DNA of 64,000 bases from assembly GCF_026810505.1 (NCBI RefSeq), contig NZ_CP101750.1, positions 6,808,515 through 6,872,514 on the forward strand. The letters are read 5' to 3'. A model generated the notes under the pieces. It ran no database searches, was not told where the DNA came from, and saw only the letters and a list, made by a program, of their open reading frames with translations. Numbering within the stretch: position 1 is the stretch's first letter; each line of letters begins with the position of its first letter. The DNA is from Streptomyces sp. Je 1-369. Its GTDB lineage: Bacteria; Actinomycetota; Actinomycetes; Streptomycetales; Streptomycetaceae. Of the stretch, positions 53,895 to 63,749 are shown piece after piece. The position numbers and the translations under genes are program-made.

Positions 53895-54536
53895 ATGGAA
53901 GAAGCCCGATTAGTTCTTGCCTACTGCAAGGCACTCGCTTGGCCTGTGGCTTTCCTGGTGGTGACGTACATCTTCCGCCGCGAAGTGAAGGGGCTGCTAC
54001 GTCGCCTGAAGACCCTCAGTGCTGTCGGAGTTGATGCAGAGTTCTCAGAGGCCGTTGAGCAAGCCAGCGCGGCAGCAGAGGCTGTGGTGCGTCAGAGTGC
54101 CCCCGCGGTTGAGGGGCCCGCGGTGTCGGACGCGGACGCGCCGCCGGATGCGACCATCAGTCAATTTGCCTGGGTAACTGGCATGGCTTACGAAAACCCG
54201 GACGCCGCAGTGTTGGCGGCCTGGCGCCTGGTGGAGCGCAAACTCTCCGAGATGATGCCCGAACACGGAGATCTTGATCAGCGTGAGAGTCTCTTCGCTC
54301 TGCTGACCACGGGAAATCATTTGCTCCCCGGCGACATCGCCACAGCACTGCTCCGGTTGAAGAGCGTGCGTAATAAGGTGAGCCATACCACCGACCAACG
54401 CCGCCTGCCCAGTCCTGAAGCCGCGGCCAGCTACGTCGACAGCTGCCGAGCAATGGTGCGGTGGCTCAATCACTACCAACAGAGCCCGGCCTGGAAAGCC
54501 TTGCGTGAAACGTCTTCGCCTCCTGCCGACCGATAG
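53895..54536 (+). CDS. Hypothetical membrane-anchored protein with TTA codon (foreign-looking)
   Basis: 213 residues from ATG 53895. One N-terminal membrane segment (about 9-26), a basic RREVKGLLRRLK stretch, then a soluble helical region. The last third (AAWRLVERKL, then LKSVRNKVSHTT) recalls DUF4145/HEPN-like domains with the RxxxxH-type R-N-K-V-S-H motif. Codon 6 is TTA (53910-53912), so translation may depend on the bldA tRNA. Codon use (GTT, CTT, GCA) is less GC-biased than its neighbours, suggesting transfer. Confidence 0.6.
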   Translation: MEEARLVLAYCKALAWPVAFLVVTYIFRREVKGLLRRLKTLSAVGVDAEFSEAVEQASAAAEAVVRQSAPAVEGPAVSDADAPPDATISQFAWVTGMAYENPDAAVLAAWRLVERKLSEMMPEHGDLDQRESLFALLTTGNHLLPGDIATALLRLKSVRNKVSHTTDQRRLPSPEAAASYVDSCRAMVRWLNHYQQSPAWKALRETSSPPADR

Positions 54537-54664
54537 CCTGTCAGGGCTCACGAGTTGCGCCCATGCCACGGTAGGTGGTGGCCCGGCTCCATCGCGCGGG
54601 GCGATCATGTTTCCATGGCCGCCCGTACGGAGCCGGGGCCGTCGGTGATGTGTCGCCGTGCGCG

Positions 54665-56038
54665 TTACCTGTGCCAGGGGCCCGTCACCGCGAACGTCGT
54701 GCCGGGTGTGTAGCAGTTCACGTACATCGTGTCGTGGTCGGGGGAGAACGTGACGCCCGCGAACTCGCCCCACTCGGGCTCCTCCGGGGTGCCAGTGTTC
54801 TGGCGGTTGCGGGCCATCGCGTAGACCTCGCCGCCGCGGGTGAGGCCGTACACGTGCTGGGCGCCGTTGCCGTCCTCGCACACCATCAGGCCGCCGCTCG
54901 GCGCGAGGCAGATGTTGTCGGGGGACTCGCCGGGCAGCTGGATGTCGGTGCTCGGGCCGAAGACGATGACGAGGGTGAGGCGGCGCCGCGACGGGTCGTA
55001 CCGCCAGATCTGGCCGAAGTGGTCGCCCGCCGAGCCCTCCGCGCTGTGGGCGAACGACGAGACGAAGTAGACGGACGAGCCGCCCCAGTAGCAGCCCTCC
55101 AGCTTCTGGGCATGGGTGATGCCCTTCTTGCCGAAGTCCTGGAGGCGGATGGGGGTTTCGGTGGCCAGCGGGTCAGGGACGTCGACCCACTCGACCCCGT
55201 CGAAGCGGGCGCCCGTCTCCTGGACGGCGGACAGGTCGGGCACACCGGGCACCCGCATGGCCTGGAGTCTGCCGCCCGCGCGCAGCGAACCGCGGCCGCC
55301 CTCGGGCTTCTTGGGCAGGAAGCGGTAGAACAGGCCGAAGGGCTTCTGGAAGGCGTCCTCGGTCTCGTAGACGACGCCGCGCTTCGGGTCGACGGCGATG
55401 GCCTCGTGCTGGAAACGGCCCATCGCGGTCAGCGGCACCGCGCCGGTGCGGTGCGGATCCACCGGGTCGACCTCGAAGATGTAACCGTGGTCCTTGGTGT
55501 AGCCGTTCGTGCCGGCCCTGTCCTCGGTCTCCTCGCAGGTCAGCCAGGTGCCCCACGGGGTCGGCCCGCCCGCGCAGTTGACGGCCGTCCCGGCGATCGC
55601 GACACGCTCGCCGAGGACGTTGTTCCCGCGGTCGAGCGAGAGCGTCGTACAGCCGCCCTTGGCCATCGGGTCGTAGGTCAGGCCTTTGACGGTCGGCACG
55701 CCGATCTTGCCGGTGACGCGGTTCTCGTGGTTGCGCACGAGATGGACCCCGCCGTTCTTGCCCCGAGAACCCCGGGCAAAAGCGGCCATGCCGTCGTGGT
55801 TGCTGGGCACCTTGCCCTCGCCGGACCGCAGTTCGTCGCCCTCGCGGGAGAGAACCTTGTAGCGGAAACCTCTGGGCAGGTCGAGCAGACCCTTGGGATC
55901 GGGGACGAGAGGGCCGTAACCGGCCTTCCCGTGTGCGGCGGCGGTGCCCGCGAAGAGTTCGGAGAGCGCGCCGGTGAAGGCGATTCCGGCACCCACGGCA
56001 CCGGAACGGGCGAGCACCTGACGTCGAGTGGCAGACAT
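54665..56038 (-). CDS. PhoX-family (DUF839) secreted phosphatase-like protein
   Basis: 457 residues from ATG 56038, with AGGAGG 9 bases upstream. A Tat signal (TRRQVLARSGAVGAG) ends near residue 35. Family blocks: LVRNHENRVTGK, GGCTTLSLDRGNN, CAGGPTPWGTWLTCEETED, GRFQHEAIAVDP, and SPDNICLAPSGGLMVCEDG. PhoX enzymes are Ca/Fe-dependent phosphatases exported folded by Tat; whether this one is a phosphatase is not proven. A clear PHO box was not found upstream. Confidence 0.85.
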   Translation of the reverse strand: MSATRRQVLARSGAVGAGIAFTGALSELFAGTAAAHGKAGYGPLVPDPKGLLDLPRGFRYKVLSREGDELRSGEGKVPSNHDGMAAFARGSRGKNGGVHLVRNHENRVTGKIGVPTVKGLTYDPMAKGGCTTLSLDRGNNVLGERVAIAGTAVNCAGGPTPWGTWLTCEETEDRAGTNGYTKDHGYIFEVDPVDPHRTGAVPLTAMGRFQHEAIAVDPKRGVVYETEDAFQKPFGLFYRFLPKKPEGGRGSLRAGGRLQAMRVPGVPDLSAVQETGARFDGVEWVDVPDPLATETPIRLQDFGKKGITHAQKLEGCYWGGSSVYFVSSFAHSAEGSAGDHFGQIWRYDPSRRRLTLVIVFGPSTDIQLPGESPDNICLAPSGGLMVCEDGNGAQHVYGLTRGGEVYAMARNRQNTGTPEEPEWGEFAGVTFSPDHDTMYVNCYTPGTTFAVTGPWHR

Positions 56039-56192
56039 GATGGGCAACCTCCTGCTGGCGGACAGGAATGTGACCGGATGTGTGTACCACGCGCTCTGGT
56101 GCACGGGAACCACGCGCGTAGCTTCCGTTTCGCGTGCCGTCCCGTGTCCCCGTGAAAACGGGGACTGCCCGTGGGGGGCTACGCGTAGGGAG

Positions 56193-57284
56193 CTACGCGT
56201 CCACGAGTCCCTTGGCGTCCCGAGCGAGCGCCGTGAGCCGCGAGATGGCACGGAAGTACTTCTTCCGGTACCCGCCGTTGAGCATGTCCTCGCTGAAGAG
56301 CCGGTCGAAGGGCACACCGGAGGCGAGCACCGGCACCTCTCGGTCGTACAGCCGGTCGGCGAGCACCACAAGGCGCAGAGCGGTCGACTGGTCCGGCACC
56401 GGCGTCACGTCGGTCAGGCAGACGGCGCCCAGCTCGTCGGTCAGCGCGCCGTACCGGCTCGGGTGGACCTTGGAGAGGTGTTCGAGCAGGTGCGGGAAGT
56501 CGTCGAGCGAGGCGCGGTCGGTCGCGTACGCCGCCTTGGTGACCTGCTCCTCCGAGTACGGTGAGGGCGCTTCCGGAAGCCCCCGGTGGCGGTAGTCCTC
56601 GCCGTCGATCCGCAACGCCTTGAAGTGGGACGACAGGCCCTGGATCTCGCGCATGAAGTCCGTCGCCGCGAACCGGCCCTCGCCGAGCTTGCCCGGCAGC
56701 GTGTTCGAGGTCGCGGCGAGCGCCACGCCCTCCCCGACGAGCTTGGAGAGCAGCGAGGAGACCAGGACCGTGTCGCCCGGGTCGTCGAGCTCGAATTCGT
56801 CGATGCAGAGCAGCCGGTGCCCGCCGAGGGTGCGCACGGTCTGCTGGAAGCCGAGCGCGCCGACCAGGTTCGTGAGCTCGACGAACGTGCCGAACGCCTT
56901 CTGCTCGGGCGCCGCGGGCGTCGCGTGCCAGAGGGAGGCGAGGAGGTGGGTCTTGCCGACGCCGTAGCCACCGTCGAGGTAGACGCCGCGGGGGCCCGCG
57001 GGGGCGGCCGCCTTCTTCTGGAACCAGCGGCGCTTGCCCGCCCCGCTCGCGTGCGCCCCGCCGAGTCCCGCCGCGAAGCCGCTCAGGACGCGGACCGCCT
57101 CGGTCTGGCTCGGCTGGTTCGGGTCCGGGATGTACGTGTCGAAGCGGGCGGCTTCGAAGCGCGGCGGCGGCACCATCTCGGCGACCAGACGGTCGGCGGG
57201 GACGTGCGGCTCGCGGGCGCACAGCGACAGCGGAGCCACTTCGGCTATGGGGTGGCGCCCGGAGGCGGCGGTGGAGGACGACAC
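56193..57284 (-). CDS. zapE: ZapE/AFG1-family ATPase
   Basis: 363 residues from GTG 57284. P-loop ATPase with Walker A DGGYGVGKTHLLASLWH, Walker B RLLCIDEFELDDPGDT, sensor TSNTLPGKLGEGRF and the C-terminal helical part PFDRLFSEDMLNGGYRKKYFRAISRL. ZapE acts on the divisome in Gram-negatives; in actinobacteria the role is less clear. Reverse strand, divergent from the RibD-like gene 36 bp away. Confidence 0.9.
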   Translation of the reverse strand: MSSSTAASGRHPIAEVAPLSLCAREPHVPADRLVAEMVPPPRFEAARFDTYIPDPNQPSQTEAVRVLSGFAAGLGGAHASGAGKRRWFQKKAAAPAGPRGVYLDGGYGVGKTHLLASLWHATPAAPEQKAFGTFVELTNLVGALGFQQTVRTLGGHRLLCIDEFELDDPGDTVLVSSLLSKLVGEGVALAATSNTLPGKLGEGRFAATDFMREIQGLSSHFKALRIDGEDYRHRGLPEAPSPYSEEQVTKAAYATDRASLDDFPHLLEHLSKVHPSRYGALTDELGAVCLTDVTPVPDQSTALRLVVLADRLYDREVPVLASGVPFDRLFSEDMLNGGYRKKYFRAISRLTALARDAKGLVDA

Positions 57285-57320
57285 GGTTATTCAGTTTAGG
57301 GGGCGTGCAAGACTGCGGAC

Positions 57321-58190
57321 ATGCGACGCCTGTTCCCTGTGACCGACCAGACAGCCGACGTGACCGACCAGAAAGCCGAGCGGCAAGCCGACGAGCAGGC
57401 CGACGAGAAGGCCGACCAGCAGGCCGACCGGACACACGACCGGACGCCCCATCGCACGGGTGACACGGCCGACCGGGAGTGGAGCCTCGACGAGCTGGCC
57501 GAGGCCTACGCCTACCCGGCGGGGGAGGCGACCTGGCTGCGCGCCAACATGGTGTCCACCCTCGACGGCGCGGCCCACCACGACGGCCGCTCCCACCCGA
57601 TCTCCGGCGACACCGACATGCGGATCTTCGGCACCTTGCGCGGCCTCGCGGACGCCGTGATCGTCGGCGCCGAGACCGTCCGCAAGGAGGGCTACCGCCC
57701 GGCGAAGGCGCGTGAGGTCTTCGCGCGGCACCGGGCCGCCGCCGGACAGACGGAGGCGCCCGCCATCGCGGTGGTCAGCGCGTCGCTCGACCTGGACTTC
57801 TCGGTTCCGCTCTTCACCTCGCCCGTGACGCCCACGCTCCTCGTGACCGGGGCCTCCGCACCGGCCGACCGCGTCGCGGCGGCGGAGCGTGCGGGCGCCG
57901 TCGTGGTGGTCGCCGGTGAGGGCGCGTCCGTGGAGCCGGAGCGGGTGGCGCCCGCCCTGGCCGAGCGCGGCCTCACCCGGCTGCTCACGGAGGGCGGGCC
58001 CCGGCTGCTCGGCCAGTTCGTGGCCGCGGAGGCGCTGGACGAGCTCTGTCTGACGGTGTCGCCGATGCTCACCGCGGGGGACGCGCAGCGGATCGCGGGC
58101 GGGTCCGCCCTGACGGTCCCCGACCGATTCGTACTGACGTCCGTATTGGAGGAGGCCGGGTTCCTCTTCACCCGATACCGTCGAAGCTGA
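57321..58190 (+). CDS. Pyrimidine reductase family protein (RibD C-terminal domain)
   Basis: 289 residues from ATG 57321. Residues about 8-48 are a repetitive acidic/Gln stretch (TDQKAERQADEQADEKADQQ), likely disordered or coiled-coil. The reductase domain follows: RANMVSTLDGAAHHDGRSH, ADAVIVGAETVRKEGYRP, and LLTEGGPRLLGQFVAA. Free-standing RibD-C proteins reduce pyrimidines or pterins with NADPH. A riboflavin role is uncertain because no other rib gene is near. Confidence 0.8.
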   Translation: MRRLFPVTDQTADVTDQKAERQADEQADEKADQQADRTHDRTPHRTGDTADREWSLDELAEAYAYPAGEATWLRANMVSTLDGAAHHDGRSHPISGDTDMRIFGTLRGLADAVIVGAETVRKEGYRPAKAREVFARHRAAAGQTEAPAIAVVSASLDLDFSVPLFTSPVTPTLLVTGASAPADRVAAAERAGAVVVVAGEGASVEPERVAPALAERGLTRLLTEGGPRLLGQFVAAEALDELCLTVSPMLTAGDAQRIAGGSALTVPDRFVLTSVLEEAGFLFTRYRRS

Positions 58191-58306
58191 CAATCAGCGG
58201 AATCAGCCGTTCCGTTTGGCTTCGGCTGGGCACACTAGATCTCGCAGACCCCGTGCGGCCACGGGGCAGGATGGTTTCCGCAAGGGCCTCTCAGGAGGGC
58301 CCACGG

Positions 58307-58807
58307 ATGAGAAGGGCGCCTGGCGTGTTCACAAGCGTATTGATGATCGAGAAGGCCCTGACGTCCGCCGACGTGGAGTTCGTCACCACGCTGCACGGGG
58401 ACGAGCCCATCACCTTCCACGTGCTGCTCCAGCCCCGGGGCGACCAGGCGGACCGGCTGCTGCGCGCCATCGACGACGTCGCCCTCGGCGAACTCGACGA
58501 GGCGGCGCGCGAGGGCGACACCCCGGAGGGGCAGGAGGCGGCGGGCTTCGGCGAGCGGGCGTTGCAGGTCTCGCTGACGGCACTGCGGGCGGCGGGCTGC
58601 GCGGCACAGGGGCAGCTCATCGAGAACCATCCGCTGGACGCACTCAAGGCACTGGTCGCCGAGGCCGGGGCCGACGAGGTGATCGTCCTGACCGACCCGC
58701 ACTACGTGGAGGAGTTCTTCCACCGCGACTGGGCCTCCCGGGCCCGCCACAAGGTGGGCGTCCCCGTCCTGAAGCTGTTCTCGCACAGCCTGGCGGACGA
58801 CAACTAG
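58307..58807 (+). CDS. Conserved hypothetical protein of the murC region
   Basis: 166 residues from ATG 58307, chosen for GGAGG 7 bases upstream; shorter starts at 58325 or 58343 are possible. No signal or membrane segment. LIENHPLDALKALVAEAGADEVIVLTDPHYVEEFFHRDW followed by ARHKVGVPVLKLFSHS recalls universal-stress-type alpha/beta proteins. Some Streptomyces annotations label the equivalent as indole-3-glycerol phosphate synthase, which the sequence does not support. Immediately upstream of murC. Confidence 0.6.
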   Translation: MRRAPGVFTSVLMIEKALTSADVEFVTTLHGDEPITFHVLLQPRGDQADRLLRAIDDVALGELDEAAREGDTPEGQEAAGFGERALQVSLTALRAAGCAAQGQLIENHPLDALKALVAEAGADEVIVLTDPHYVEEFFHRDWASRARHKVGVPVLKLFSHSLADDN

Positions 58808-58909
58808 CGCGAGACCGGCGAGGGGCCCGGGTGCCTCGGGCGTCGTGTGTCACGGGAGGCAATAGGCTGGGGCCTTCTCAGTCGTCGTACCACCAGGGGA
58901 GACACACGC

Positions 58910-60313
58910 ATGGCACCCGGCCTGCCCCAGTCCATGGCCGACATGGACCGACCGCACTTCATCGGCATCGGCGGCGCCGGGATGTCGGGCATCGCGAAGA
59001 TCCTCGCCCAGCGCGGCTCCCGGGTCGCGGGCAGTGACGCCCGGGAGTCCGCCACCGCCGAGGCGCTGCGCGCGCTCGGCGCCACGGTCCACATCGGCCA
59101 CGACGCCGCGCACCTCGCACCCGACGCGACCTGCGTCGTCGTCTCCTCCGCCATCCGTGAGGACAACCCCGAGCTGGCCCGCGCCGCCGAGCTCGGCATC
59201 CCCGTCGTGCACCGCTCGGACGCCCTGGCCGGCCTCATGGAGGGCCTGCGCCCCATCGCCGTCGCGGGCACCCACGGCAAGACCACGACGACGTCGATGC
59301 TCGCCGTCACCCTCGCCACCCTCGGCCTCGACCCGTCGTACGCGATCGGCGGCGACCTCGACGTGCCGGGCTCCAACGCGCTGCACGGCAAGGGCGACAT
59401 CTTCGTCGCCGAGGCGGATGAAAGCGACCGCAGCTTCCACAAGTACGCCCCCGAGGTCGCCATCGTCCTCAACGTGGAGCTCGACCACCACGCCAACTAC
59501 GCGTCGATGGACGAGATCTACGAATCCTTCGAGATCTTCGCGGGCAAGGTCGTCCCCGGCGGCACCCTCGTCATCTCGGCGGACCAGCAGGGCGCCGTCG
59601 AGCTGACCCAGCGCGTCCGCGACCTCGGCGAGCTCAAGGTCGTCACGTACGGCGAGTCCGAAGACGCCGACCTGCGCATCCACAAGATCACGGCCCGCGG
59701 TCTGACCAGCGAGGTCACCGTCCTCCTGGACGGCAAGCTGCTGACCTTCACGGTCTCCGTGCCCGGCCGCCACTACGCGAACAACGCCGTCGCGGCCCTC
59801 GCCGCGGGCATCGCCCTCGGCATCCCGTCCCGCAACTTGGCCGGCGCCCTGAAGTCGTACACCGGCGTCAAGCGCCGCCTCCAGCTCAAGGGCGAGGCCG
59901 CGGGCGTCCAGGTCATCGACTCCTACGCCCACCACCCCACCGAGATGACGGCCGACCTGGAGGCGATGCGCTCCGCCGCTGACGACTCCCGCATCCTCGT
60001 CCTCTTCCAGCCCCACCTCTTCTCGCGCACCCAGGAACTGGGCACCGAGATGGGCCAGGCCCTCGCCCTCGCCGACTCCTCCGTGGTCCTCGACATCTAC
60101 CCGGCCCGCGAGGACCCGATCCCCGGCATCACCAGCGCCCTGATCGTCGACGCCGCGCGTGAGGCGGGCGCCGAGGTCGCGGCCGTCCACGACAAGGCGG
60201 AGGCCGTCCGCGCGATCGCGGGAATGGCGAAGCCCGGCGATCTCGTTCTCACCATGGGAGCGGGCGACGTCACGGACCTCGGCCCGCAGATCCTGGCCGA
60301 GCTGTCGAAGTAA
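58910..60313 (+). CDS. murC: UDP-N-acetylmuramate--L-alanine ligase
   Basis: 467 residues from ATG 58910, with GGGGAG upstream. Mur ligase with N-terminal Rossmann start HFIGIGGAGMSGIAK, ATP loop AGTHGKTTTTS (near 119-129), DESDRSF and NVELDHH of the central domain, and YAHHPTE in the C-terminal domain. Adds L-Ala to UDP-MurNAc in peptidoglycan synthesis. Lies outside the dcw cluster, which Streptomyces murC does normally. msrB follows 24 bp downstream. Confidence 0.95.
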   Translation: MAPGLPQSMADMDRPHFIGIGGAGMSGIAKILAQRGSRVAGSDARESATAEALRALGATVHIGHDAAHLAPDATCVVVSSAIREDNPELARAAELGIPVVHRSDALAGLMEGLRPIAVAGTHGKTTTTSMLAVTLATLGLDPSYAIGGDLDVPGSNALHGKGDIFVAEADESDRSFHKYAPEVAIVLNVELDHHANYASMDEIYESFEIFAGKVVPGGTLVISADQQGAVELTQRVRDLGELKVVTYGESEDADLRIHKITARGLTSEVTVLLDGKLLTFTVSVPGRHYANNAVAALAAGIALGIPSRNLAGALKSYTGVKRRLQLKGEAAGVQVIDSYAHHPTEMTADLEAMRSAADDSRILVLFQPHLFSRTQELGTEMGQALALADSSVVLDIYPAREDPIPGITSALIVDAAREAGAEVAAVHDKAEAVRAIAGMAKPGDLVLTMGAGDVTDLGPQILAELSK

Positions 60314-60337
60314 GTCGAAGTTGAGGGGAAGGCACCC

Positions 60338-60745
60338 ATGTCGTACGACGTCGAGAAGCCCGACGAGCAGTGGCGGGCGGAGCTGACCCCTTCGGAGTAC
60401 GCGGTACTGCGCCGGGCCGGCACGGAACCCGCCTTCGTCGGTGAGTACACGGACACCAAGACCGAGGGCGTCTACTCCTGCCGTGCCTGCGGCGCGGAGC
60501 TGTTCACCTCGACGGAGAAGTTCGAGTCGCACTGCGGCTGGCCGAGCTTCTTCGACCCCAAGGACACCGACGCGGTCGAGCTGCTCCAGGACACCTCGCA
60601 CGGAATGGTCCGCACCGAGGTCCGCTGCGCCCGCTGCGGCTCGCACCTGGGCCACGTCTTCGAGGGCGAGGGCTACGCCACCCCGACGGACCAGCGGTAC
60701 TGCATCAACAGCATCTCGCTGCGGCTGACGCCGAGCGAGGGCTGA
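60338..60745 (+). CDS. msrB: Peptide methionine (R)-S-oxide reductase
   Basis: 135 residues from ATG 60338. Zinc sites Cys48/Cys51 (SCRAC) and Cys97/Cys100 (RCARC), catalytic Cys122 in RYCINS, and the family block FESHCGWPSFFDP. Repairs methionine-R-sulfoxide in proteins. Likely co-transcribed with murC; a strong terminator follows. Confidence 0.95.
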   Translation: MSYDVEKPDEQWRAELTPSEYAVLRRAGTEPAFVGEYTDTKTEGVYSCRACGAELFTSTEKFESHCGWPSFFDPKDTDAVELLQDTSHGMVRTEVRCARCGSHLGHVFEGEGYATPTDQRYCINSISLRLTPSEG

Positions 60746-60773
60746 GGCGGGGAGAGGGCTGAGGAAGGGCGAA

Positions 60774-60806
60774 GGGGGCGGCGCGCTCCAGGGGCGCGCC
60801 GCCCCC
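60774..60806. terminator. Bidirectional terminator between msrB and the M28 aminopeptidase
   Basis: GGGGGCGGCGCGC (60774-60786) pairs perfectly with GCGCGCCGCCCCC (60794-60806), loop of 7. Serves convergent genes msrB (+) and 60815 (-). Confidence 0.85.
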
Positions 60807-60814
60807 TCGGCGTC

Positions 60815-62287
<1,473 letters not shown>

Positions 62288-62343
62288 TCAGCCACGTCCG
62301 TATACCGGACGACTCTCCGGCGGCGCGGCTCCGTCGACAGCCG

Positions 62344-62733
62344 TCAGAAGAAGACGCCGCACCTCAGCAGCACGTTCGCGTACGGCCGCGCCTCACCGGT
62401 CCTGACCACCAGACGGGCGCCCGCCGAGAGCCCCTTGAGCTCCTCGTGCGGGACGAGGGCGAGGGACGGGAGGCTCTCGCGCAGGAGTCGAGCGGTCGGC
62501 GCATTCGCCTCGCGTACTTCCAGCGCCGCCGTCCCGCCCTCCACCACCAGCTCGTCGAGGAGCCCGTCGAGTACCTCCGCGAAGGACGGGACCCCGGCGC
62601 GGAACGCCAGGTCCACCACGCGCGGGCCCGCCGGGACCGGCATGCCCGCGTCGCAGACGAGCACGGTGTCACCATGGCCCAACTCGGCCAGCGCGCCCGC
62701 GAGATGACGGTTCAGGATGCCCGACCTCTTCAC
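62344..62733 (-). CDS. rbsD: D-ribose pyranase
   Basis: 129 residues from GTG 62733, whose GTGA overlaps the rbsK stop. KRSGILNRHLAGALAELGHGD at the start contains the catalytic His; LPSLALVPHEELK and TGEARPYANVLLRCGV complete the family pattern. Interconverts pyranose and furanose forms of ribose for RbsK. Last gene of the ribose operon. Confidence 0.9.
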   Translation of the reverse strand: MKRSGILNRHLAGALAELGHGDTVLVCDAGMPVPAGPRVVDLAFRAGVPSFAEVLDGLLDELVVEGGTAALEVREANAPTARLLRESLPSLALVPHEELKGLSAGARLVVRTGEARPYANVLLRCGVFF

Positions 62734-63665
62734 CGGGACGGGCCCTCCTCCTCCGGAACGGCCTCGGCGAGCTCCGCCGCGGTCGGGTAGGAGTCCTGCG
62801 CGCCCTTGCGGGTGACCGCGGCCGAACCCACCCGCACCGCGTACGCGGCCGCCGTCGGCAGGTCCTCGCCGAGGCCGAGACGCCAGCCGAGCGCGGCGGT
62901 GAAGGCGTCGCCCGCGCCGGTCGTGTCCACCGCGTCGACCTTCGGGCTCGGGACCCGTACGGCGCTCTCCGCCGAGCCCTCCGCAGTGAGCGCACCCTCG
63001 GCGCCCAGCGTGATCACGACCGAGCGCGGGCCAAGGGCGAGCAGCCCGCGCGCCCACTCCTCGGGGGAGTCACCCGCGTCGTCGCCGAGGATGACGCGGG
63101 CCTCGTGCTCGTTCACCACCAGCGGGTCGCACGCCGCGAGGACCTCGTCGGGCAGCGGGGCGGGCGGCGACGGGTTGAGGACGAAACGGGAGCCGGGGCG
63201 CAGGGTGCGTACCACCTCGGCGACCGTCTCCAGCGGGATCTCCAGCTGGCTGGAGACCACCCGCGACGCGGCGAGGAGGCTGCCCGCCGCGCGGATGTCC
63301 TCGGGGGTGAGGCGCCCGTTGGCGCCGGGGGAGACCACGATGCTGTTGTCGCCCGACGGGTCGACCGTGATCAGCGCGACACCGGTGGGCGCGCCGCCCA
63401 CCAGGACGCCGACGGTGTCCACGCCTGCCGCCCGCTGCGCGTCCAGCAGAAGCCTGCCGTGGGCGTCGTCGCCGACCCGGGCGAGCAGCGCGGTGCGGGC
63501 GCCGAGGCGGGCCGCGGCGACCGCCTGGTTGCCGCCCTTGCCGCCGGGGTGGACGGCCAGGTCGGAACCGAGGACCGTCTCGCCGGGCGCGGGGCGGCGC
63601 TCCACGCCGACCACCAGATCGGCGTTGGCGGAGCCCACGACCAGCAGCTCGTAGTCGTCGTTCAT
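62730..63665 (-). CDS. rbsK: Ribokinase
   Basis: 311 residues from ATG 63665. PfkB-family sugar kinase: VVGSANADLVVGV, PGGKGGNQAVAAARLGA, and the anion-hole motif VDTTGAGDAFTAAL. Phosphorylates ribose to ribose-5-phosphate. Coupled to rbsD by a 4-base overlap and 84 bp downstream of rbsB. Confidence 0.92.
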   Translation of the reverse strand: MNDDYELLVVGSANADLVVGVERRPAPGETVLGSDLAVHPGGKGGNQAVAAARLGARTALLARVGDDAHGRLLLDAQRAAGVDTVGVLVGGAPTGVALITVDPSGDNSIVVSPGANGRLTPEDIRAAGSLLAASRVVSSQLEIPLETVAEVVRTLRPGSRFVLNPSPPAPLPDEVLAACDPLVVNEHEARVILGDDAGDSPEEWARGLLALGPRSVVITLGAEGALTAEGSAESAVRVPSPKVDAVDTTGAGDAFTAALGWRLGLGEDLPTAAAYAVRVGSAAVTRKGAQDSYPTAAELAEAVPEEEGPSR

Positions 63666-63749
63666 GGGTGCTTGTTCCTGCTTTCGTACGATGAGGTGCC
63701 GATGTGACGGTACTCGGATTGTCGCCGGTCGTTGGTCAGCGGCCGTCCG

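Noticed and set aside
54582..54637. CCCGGCTCC/GGAGCCGGG inverted repeat as terminator after PhoX
   Set aside because: The loop is 38 bases with no T-run; too weak to call.
56056..56192. PHO box upstream of the PhoX gene
   Set aside because: No pair of GTTCACC-like 11-bp units could be found by eye.
58307..58807. Indole-3-glycerol phosphate synthase
   Set aside because: No TIM-barrel IGPS motifs; the protein is too short at 166 residues.
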